The notes beneath the pieces are model-generated. The model had not been told where the DNA came from. It searched no databases and saw nothing but the letters and a program-made list of their open reading frames with translations. From positions 1 through 6,021 of the forward strand of contig JAKAVW010000195.1 of the NCBI GenBank assembly GCA_021827445.1: a stretch of DNA of 6,021 nt, written 5' to 3'. This document shows positions 1 to 2,816 of the stretch, in pieces. Origin of the DNA: Pseudomonadota bacterium. GTDB lineage: Bacteria > Pseudomonadota > Gammaproteobacteria > Acidithiobacillales > Acidithiobacillaceae. The translations under genes and the position numbers were made by a program. How positions within the stretch are numbered: the stretch's first letter is position 1; each line of letters begins with the position of its first letter.

Positions 1-144
1 GTCCTGGAGGTGCTGATACTCGTCATAGGATAAAACCACCGCTGCAGGCTTGCCGTGGCGCTCCAAGACAACGGGCGCACTGCTGAGATTGCCGAGATAA
101 TCGCCAATCCTGCTGCGAAAGTCGGATATGCTCGTGTGGTTCAT
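1..144 (-). CDS. Phd/YefM-family antitoxin, N-terminal part (runs off left edge)
   Basis: The frame is open from an ATG at 144 down to base 1 and gives 48 residues beginning MNHTSISDFRSRIGDYLGNL, so the C-terminus lies outside the window. It shows the usual Phd/YefM N-terminal pattern: a short strand, a helix ('SDFRSRIGDYL'), a strand ('APVVLERHGKPAAVVLS') and then 'YDEYQHLQ'. In this family the N-terminal part dimerises and binds the operator, while the missing C-terminal tail wraps around and neutralises the toxin. A purine-rich stretch (GGGGGTAAGG) precedes the ATG. A palindrome with TGTACA cores sits 17 bp upstream, as expected for an autoregulated toxin-antitoxin operon. The toxin gene (RelE/YoeB/Doc-like or other) would be expected further left and is not visible, so a solitary antitoxin cannot be excluded. 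Family assignment is from pattern recognition of a short fragment. Confidence 0.82.
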   Translation of the reverse strand, partial: MNHTSISDFRSRIGDYLGNLSSAPVVLERHGKPAAVVLSYDEYQHLQD

Positions 145-160
145 AGCCTTACCCCCATAA

Positions 161-188
161 AGTGTACAATATGTGCATATTGTACACT
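161..188. promoter_or_regulatory. Palindromic operator of the antitoxin operon
   Basis: AGTGTACAATATG (161-173) and CATATTGTACACT (176-188) are perfect 13-bp inverted arms around a 2-bp centre. Each arm holds a TGTACA hexamer (163-168 and 181-186), the core motif reported for YefM-type operators. On the minus strand TACAAT (184-179) is a plausible -10 box, with a weak TTTGCC -35 at 206-201 (16-bp spacer). Repressor bound here would therefore cover the promoter. It lies directly upstream of the Phd/YefM ORF, so autoregulation is the natural reading. Confidence 0.75.
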
Positions 189-280
189 AAAACCGCGCCA
201 GGCAAAATCCACAGCAGGAAATCTAGCTTTTGCCTAGCGCGCAGCTCCAAAAGGACCGGTTCATTCCCATAAATCGGAGC

Positions 281-309
281 TTGCATTACGTACATAATAT
301 GTATATAAA
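281..309 (+). promoter_or_regulatory. Promoter of the RHH-YfbU gene
   Basis: TTGCAT (281-286) and TATAAA (304-309) are separated by exactly 17 bp, a good sigma-70-type match, and would start transcription near 316. The AT-rich stretch contrasts with flanking sequence. The promoter overlaps the TACGTA repeats that look like the operator of the downstream gene. Confidence 0.6.
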
Positions 310-326
310 CGTACGTATGTACGTAA
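286..326. promoter_or_regulatory. TACGTA repeat cluster, probable RHH operator
   Basis: Three TACGTA hexamers occur at 287-292, 312-317 and 320-325. TTACGTACAT (286-295) is the exact reverse complement of ATGTACGTAA (317-326), and ACGTACGT (309-316) is itself palindromic. Short repeated sites clustered over a promoter are typical of ribbon-helix-helix repressors, and the next gene encodes an RHH domain. Binding of this protein here is inferred. Confidence 0.55.
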
Positions 327-345
327 CTTACGAGAGGTATACGGA

Positions 346-1023
346 ATGGCAACAAAATCTGAGCGGTTCGAACTCCGAATAGATGAAGAGCAACTATCTA
401 GGGTTGATAAATGGGCCAGCGAGCAAACCAACCAACCAACACGGGCTGAAGCTGTACGCAGGCTAGTTAACCTTGGGCTATCAGCGGGGTCAAGCCGCGC
501 TGTGCGCTTCAGCGACGGCGAAAAGATGCTCATCTTGATGATGGGCGACTTGTTCAAGGCGCTCAATATCGAGAACCATGACTCAAACCCGAATTTCCTG
601 GCCAAGGTCATCTACGGAGGGCACTACTGGGCTCCCAAGTGGGATATGCAGGGGGTTTTTCACGATCATGTGGACGACCCGCAAGATGTGTCCTATGTTG
701 TCGATATTCTCGATATGTGGTCTTTCGTTGAGGAAGCCTACGAACGGCTCAACCATGAGCAGAAAGCCGCCATTATGGCCGAAGCCACCAACGTGAAATT
801 CCTTGGATTTGACGGCAATCATGAAATCAACAAAATGAGTATTGCCAGCTTCTTGGTCGATGAGATGGAGCGTTTCAGCCGCTTCAAGGGGCGTGATATG
901 AACTCACATCATCCGACCGAAGCACGTTATCGCCGCATGCTTGCAGCCTTTGAGCCAATGCGCGCGAGCTTGGCCGGTGGTGGTCTCAATGTGCAGCAGC
1001 TTACCGCGTTGTTGAAGCGGTAG
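346..1023 (+). CDS. RHH-YfbU fusion protein (ribbon-helix-helix plus YfbU-family domain)
   Basis: The product has 225 residues and starts at ATG 346, with GAGAGG 8 bases upstream. Residues 6-46 fit a ribbon-helix-helix DNA-binding fold: a short strand ('ERFELRID'), a helix, then a second helix with the 'TRAEAVRRLVNLGL' signature. From about residue 54 to the end it matches the YfbU family: 'FSDGEKMLILMMGDLF' resembles the family's N-terminal helix, 'VKFLGFDGNHE' (150-160) corresponds to 'VTFLGFD' of E. coli YfbU, and 'HHPTEARYRRMLAAFE' near 188-203 to its 'YQRML' helix. E. coli YfbU is about 164 aa and lacks the RHH extension. The biochemical role of YfbU is not firmly known, although it has been linked to mazEF-dependent death in E. 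coli. A DNA-binding regulator that senses something through the YfbU part is a reasonable inference. The TACGTA cluster over its promoter suggests autorepression. It appears monocistronic and has no evident terminator. Confidence 0.85.
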   Translation: MATKSERFELRIDEEQLSRVDKWASEQTNQPTRAEAVRRLVNLGLSAGSSRAVRFSDGEKMLILMMGDLFKALNIENHDSNPNFLAKVIYGGHYWAPKWDMQGVFHDHVDDPQDVSYVVDILDMWSFVEEAYERLNHEQKAAIMAEATNVKFLGFDGNHEINKMSIASFLVDEMERFSRFKGRDMNSHHPTEARYRRMLAAFEPMRASLAGGGLNVQQLTALLKR

Positions 1024-1167
1024 GTGATGCTGCCGTTCACTCATTGAGCCTGCCACTCTGCACATCTTTTCGGCATAGGCCAGAAGCGCATCATCATCGA
1101 TGAAGCCGGTTTCTCCCGCCTGTTTTTGGAATCTCTGGTCCAGAGCCTTAACTGTAGCGGCTTGCAA
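1024..1167 (-). pseudogene. Possible antisense ORF remnant beside the miniature element
   Basis: On the minus strand the frame from about 1167 is open and has protein-like composition ('ATVKALDQRFQKQAGETGF' then 'DDDALLAYAEKM'). It continues into the 3' end of the YfbU-type gene, where it is only a shadow, and stops near 904. The only start nearby is a TTG without a ribosome binding site. Upstream the same frame runs into the left end of the Tn3-type inverted repeat. It could be the remains of a gene cut by insertion of that element, or a chance open frame. No family was recognised. Confidence 0.22.
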
Positions 1168-1184
1168 TCCAAACCGGCGTGCTC

Positions 1185-1222
1185 GGGGTCCCTTCAGGAT
1201 TCGGATTTTAAAGTACGCTAAG
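1185..1222 (+). repeat. Left 38-bp terminal inverted repeat of the Tn3-type element
   Basis: It starts with GGGGTC and ends with TACGCTAAG exactly 38 bases later, the length and inner end expected for the Tn21/Tn501 group. It differs from the right end at positions 2, 9, 10, 14, 22, 30, 34, 37 and 38 counted from the outer tip. Confidence 0.78.
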
Positions 1223-1235
1223 CGTCAAGAACCGT

Positions 1236-1289
1236 ATTCTGTGTGAATCTATCCGAAACGGCACGGTTTCGGTCGGATTCACACGGAAT
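1236..1289. repeat. Inner imperfect inverted repeat within the miniature element
   Basis: Bases 1236-1259 and 1266-1289 form 24-bp arms that pair at 20 of 24 positions around a 6-bp loop (GGCACG). The conserved blocks are GTGTGAATC and CCGAAAC. Together with the outer 38-bp ends, nearly the whole element can fold into one long hairpin. In Tn3-family elements an internal dyad can be a recombinase (res/rst) core site, but no specific site was recognised here. Confidence 0.6.
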
Positions 1290-1303
1290 CCACCCCCTGG
1301 TGC

Positions 1304-1341
1304 ACTAACGTGCTTTAAATTCCGAATTCTGCGGGGACCAC
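1304..1341 (-). repeat. Right 38-bp terminal inverted repeat of the Tn3-type element
   Basis: Read on the minus strand from 1341 inward it begins GTGGTCCCCGCAGAATTCGG. The block GCAGAATTCGGAA is shared with Tn501-type ends. The outermost tetranucleotide is GTGG instead of GGGG, which may reduce transposase recognition. Its outer tip lies 13 bp from the stop codon of the adjacent 94-aa ORF. Confidence 0.75.
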
Positions 1342-1354
1342 TACTTAAAATAAT

Positions 1355-1639
1355 TTATTGTTCTTGATAACTCTCTCTAACGGTTTCCATTGTAGTTTGA
1401 GGAGCAGCCACCGTTCCGTCACCTTTAAGAACATCAAAATCATAGCCTGTATAATTCGGTCTCAGTCTATCATTCTTAAGATCGTTTACTGTTTTTGATC
1501 CTTTAATTGCCTTATCATAAGGGTACTTAGGAAGCCCATTTGTTTTTGGATCTGCCACTTGCCCATTCTTGTCTTTGAAAATAACATCTACTCCTTCCCT
1601 ATCAGATATTTCTCTTTGTCTCGTTGCTAGAGTTGTCAT
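1355..1639 (-). CDS. 94-aa protein of unknown function, second gene of the glycine-rich cassette
   Basis: The preferred start is ATG at 1639 (MTTLATRQREISDREGVDVI), because AAGGA lies 8 bases upstream. An in-frame GTG at 1660 would add only 7 residues and lacks a clear site. The protein is hydrophilic and slightly basic, with no signal peptide or membrane segment. Recognisable blocks are 'VDVIFKDKNGQVADPKTNGL' (about residues 17-36), 'PKYPYDKAIKGSKTVNDLK' (37-55), 'RLRPNYTGYDFDVLKGDG' (58-75) and a C-terminal 'TTMETVRESYQEQ'. The two strand-like segments ending in D-G turns suggest a small alpha/beta or all-beta domain. It sits 62 bp downstream of the glycine-rich ORF on the same strand, so the two are probably co-transcribed. 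It is visibly more AT-rich than all neighbours, which points to separate acquisition. No family was identified. Immunity or accessory protein for the upstream peptide is only a guess from gene order. Confidence 0.72.
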   Translation of the reverse strand: MTTLATRQREISDREGVDVIFKDKNGQVADPKTNGLPKYPYDKAIKGSKTVNDLKNDRLRPNYTGYDFDVLKGDGTVAAPQTTMETVRESYQEQ

Positions 1640-1701
1640 CACAAAAATCCTTGTTTTCACATGTGCACACGAGTTTGTCCAAGCACCGGTGCCAGGTTGC
1701 C

Positions 1702-1896
1702 TTATTTTTTGCCACCACCAGATGGCGCATTGCTGCGACCGCCACCAGACGCATTGCCGGTACCGCTTGGCCAGCCGCCACCGTTGCCTTGACCGCGCCC
1801 ACCGCTAGAGGAACCACCACCTTTCCCGCCACCGCCTTGCGATCCGCCACTGCGACCACCACCGCCATTGCCACCGCCATTGCCACCCTTGCTCAT
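1702..1896 (-). CDS. Glycine-rich 64-aa peptide, first gene of the cassette
   Basis: The ORF starts at ATG 1896 (MSKGGNGGGNGGGGRSGGSQ) and ends at TAA 1702-1704. AAGGAG lies about 7 bases before the ATG, which is strong support that this repetitive ORF is truly translated. More than half of the residues are glycine and most of the rest are Ser, Asn, Lys, Arg and Gln. There is one Trp (about residue 42), no Cys, and a basic tail ending GGGKK. It has no hydrophobic signal or membrane segment and should be largely unstructured. The composition recalls the glycine-rich N-terminal translocation segments of colicins and the glycine-rich part of microcin precursors, but there is no alignment-level match and no double-glycine leader. 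It is likely co-transcribed with the 94-aa gene. Possible roles are a bacteriocin-like peptide, a surface or matrix peptide, or an RNA- or phase-separating protein. Confidence 0.75.
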   Translation of the reverse strand: MSKGGNGGGNGGGGRSGGSQGGGGKGGGSSSGGRGQGNGGGWPSGTGNASGGGRSNAPSGGGKK

Positions 1897-2202
1897 TTGG
1901 ATTCTCCTTGCTGGTTGAAAGATCAGAGCATCATTAGCCAGCTATCGTGATGCGCTGTGGAATGTTAGCCTTAACTCAAAGTGTTCTGCAAAGCCCGTTT
2001 GACACTCTTGCCATCGCTTGCATCGACTAGTGGTCGCCTCAGAATTCAGATAAATCGCACGATAAGGAACCCGAGATCCAGCAGCGGCAAGGCTTTCCGC
2101 TGGGTAGGGGGCGCATGAGGAAGGTCTATCCCATCCATCAAGCCAACAGCTATAATATTCACAAGGCCCATGGCCTATCTTAAACTAAAATGGAGAAACG
2201 TT
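1897..2202. other. Divergent intergenic region between the glycine-rich cassette and the Ala/Gly-rich gene
   Basis: This 306-bp stretch has no convincing ORF. It holds the ribosome binding sites of both divergent genes, a TATAAT for the plus-strand gene, and a TTGACA at 1999-2004 that lacks a good -10 partner. A small stem-loop is possible at 2082-2102 (CAGCGG/CCGCTG arms, 9-base loop). No convincing minus-strand promoter for the glycine-rich gene was found. Confidence 0.5.
2151..2156 (+). promoter_or_regulatory. Consensus -10 box (TATAAT) of the Ala/Gly-rich gene
   Basis: A perfect TATAAT lies 46 bp before the ATG at 2203 and would start transcription near 2163. There is no recognisable -35 at 17 bp (2128-2133), so an activator or an alternative sigma factor may be involved. 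The site argues against use of the ATG at 2170, which would leave a leader of only about 7 bases. Confidence 0.45.
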
Positions 2203-2529
2203 ATGCCTGACAACGTAAAAGCATCCACTGTGGCTGGGTCCGTTGGTGCTATTGCAACGGCAGGTACAGCAGCTAGCACAGCGTCGGCTGTCGTTGGTGG
2301 TTCAGCTGCAACCATTATGTCCGCAACAGCAGGCACAACTGGTGCAGCCTTAGCTTCCGTCGCTGGTGCATCTGGTACAGCTGGCGCAGCGGCTATTTCT
2401 TCTGGCATGGCTGCTATTGGTTCGACTGTTGGTGGTGGTATGGCTGCTGGTGCAATTATGACCGCAGCAGCGCCTGTTGCTGTCGTGGCGGCGATTGCAT
2501 ATGGTTTATTCAAGCTGTTTGAAGACTAA
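2203..2529 (+). CDS. 108-aa Ala/Gly/Ser/Thr-rich glycine-zipper-like protein with hydrophobic C-terminus
   Basis: The preferred start is ATG 2203 (MPDNVKASTVAGSVGAIATA), because GGAG precedes it by 7 bases. An upstream in-frame ATG at 2170 has poor spacing and sits too close to the predicted transcription start. Residues 10-95 consist almost only of Ala, Gly, Ser, Thr, Val, Ile and Met, with many small-xxx-small spacings (for example 'GSTVGGGMAAGAIM'). This is the pattern of glycine-zipper or closely packed membrane helices. The end is a stronger hydrophobic segment ('APVAVVAAIAYGLFKLF') followed by acidic 'ED'. There is no cleavable signal sequence and no Cys. It may insert in or oligomerise at the membrane, as pore-forming or bacteriocin-like peptides do, but no family was recognised. 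It is divergent from the glycine-rich cassette and may belong with it. No terminator directly follows in its own direction. Confidence 0.72.
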   Translation: MPDNVKASTVAGSVGAIATAGTAASTASAVVGGSAATIMSATAGTTGAALASVAGASGTAGAAAISSGMAAIGSTVGGGMAAGAIMTAAAPVAVVAAIAYGLFKLFED

Positions 2530-2572
2530 ACATAACCTAGATCTAACAGTGGTAAGCAGTGGACTCAATAAA

Positions 2573-2598
2573 ATTCCCCGCAGCTTGCCGCGGGGAAT
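2573..2598 (-). terminator. Rho-independent terminator for minus-strand transcription
   Basis: ATTCCCCGC (2573-2581) and GCGGGGAAT (2590-2598) form a perfect 9-bp GC-rich stem with an 8-base loop. On the minus strand the hairpin is followed by ATTTTATTG, a usable T-tract. On the plus strand the following bases are ACGACC, so it works poorly for the Ala/Gly-rich gene. It is therefore placed to stop the mobilization transcript. Confidence 0.75.
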
Positions 2599-2816
2599 AC
2601 GACCAGATAGAGATTCGTGCCTCATGACGCTCTCACAAACCGCCGTTTTTGAGACGCTCCGCATTGTGAGAACCTAGCCATTGCCTTTGCTGGCTTCCGC
2701 GTTCTCATGAATCCCTCTCGTTTTGGCATGGGCTACCAGCACGGATTTTGAGACCCGTGGCCGGTCACGATTTGGAAACGCTATAGGGGGTCTCCTGGGC
2801 AGCGGGGCGGGCCTCG
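2599..2816. other. Untranslated tail downstream of the relaxase gene
   Basis: These 218 bp lie between the relaxase stop codon and the terminator and hold no well-supported gene. TCTCACAA (2631-2638) and TTGTGAGA (2664-2671) can form a stem, and GACGCTC (2627-2633, 2653-2659) and TTTGAGAC occur twice each as direct repeats. A 28-residue basic minus-strand ORF (2708 to 2622, MRTRKPAKAMARFSQCGASQ onward) has AGAGGGA before its ATG, but its support is weak. The region would be the 3' UTR of the relaxase mRNA. Confidence 0.4.

Larger units (their letters stand above)
1185..1341. mobile_element. Tn3-derived miniature inverted-repeat element (TIME/MITE), Tn21/Tn501-like ends
   Basis: The 157-bp segment is bounded by two inverted 38-bp ends that match at 29 of 38 positions. 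The left end begins GGGGTCCCTTCAGGATTCGG and finishes ACGCTAAG. The right end, read inward, has GCAGAATTCGGAA and AAAGCACGTTAG. These strongly resemble the 38-bp ends of Tn21 and Tn501, which from memory begin with GGGG and end in ACGCTAAG. The 81-bp interior is too short for a transposase or resolvase, so the element would be mobilised only in trans. The second base of the right end is T rather than G. The flanking 5-mers TGCTC (1180-1184) and TACTT (1342-1346) agree at only three positions, so there is no clean 5-bp target duplication. The insertion is old, or its ends were separated by recombination. Confidence 0.78.

Noticed and set aside
55..237. Plus-strand 60-codon frame at the left edge
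   Set aside because: It is antisense to the Phd/YefM antitoxin and crosses its operator palindrome. The minus-strand product has a clear family pattern.
1185..1341. Integron attC site or CRISPR-like repeat
   Set aside because: The ends lack the GTTRRRY/RYYYAAC core sites of attC and there are no repeated spacers. The 38-bp ends fit the Tn3 family far better.
1624..1950. Plus-strand Ala/Thr-rich frame opposite the glycine-rich peptide
   Set aside because: It is the complement of GGN repeats. The minus-strand ORF has AAGGAG at the right distance, the plus-strand one has none.
2175..2513. Minus-strand Ala/Pro-rich frame opposite the Ala/Gly-rich gene
   Set aside because: Repetitive GCN/GGN/ACN codons leave the complementary strand open. 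Only the plus-strand ORF has a ribosome binding site and an upstream TATAAT.
2573..2598. Terminator of the Ala/Gly-rich plus-strand gene
   Set aside because: The hairpin is followed by ACGACC on the plus strand. The T-tract is on the minus-strand side, so it mainly serves the relaxase transcript.
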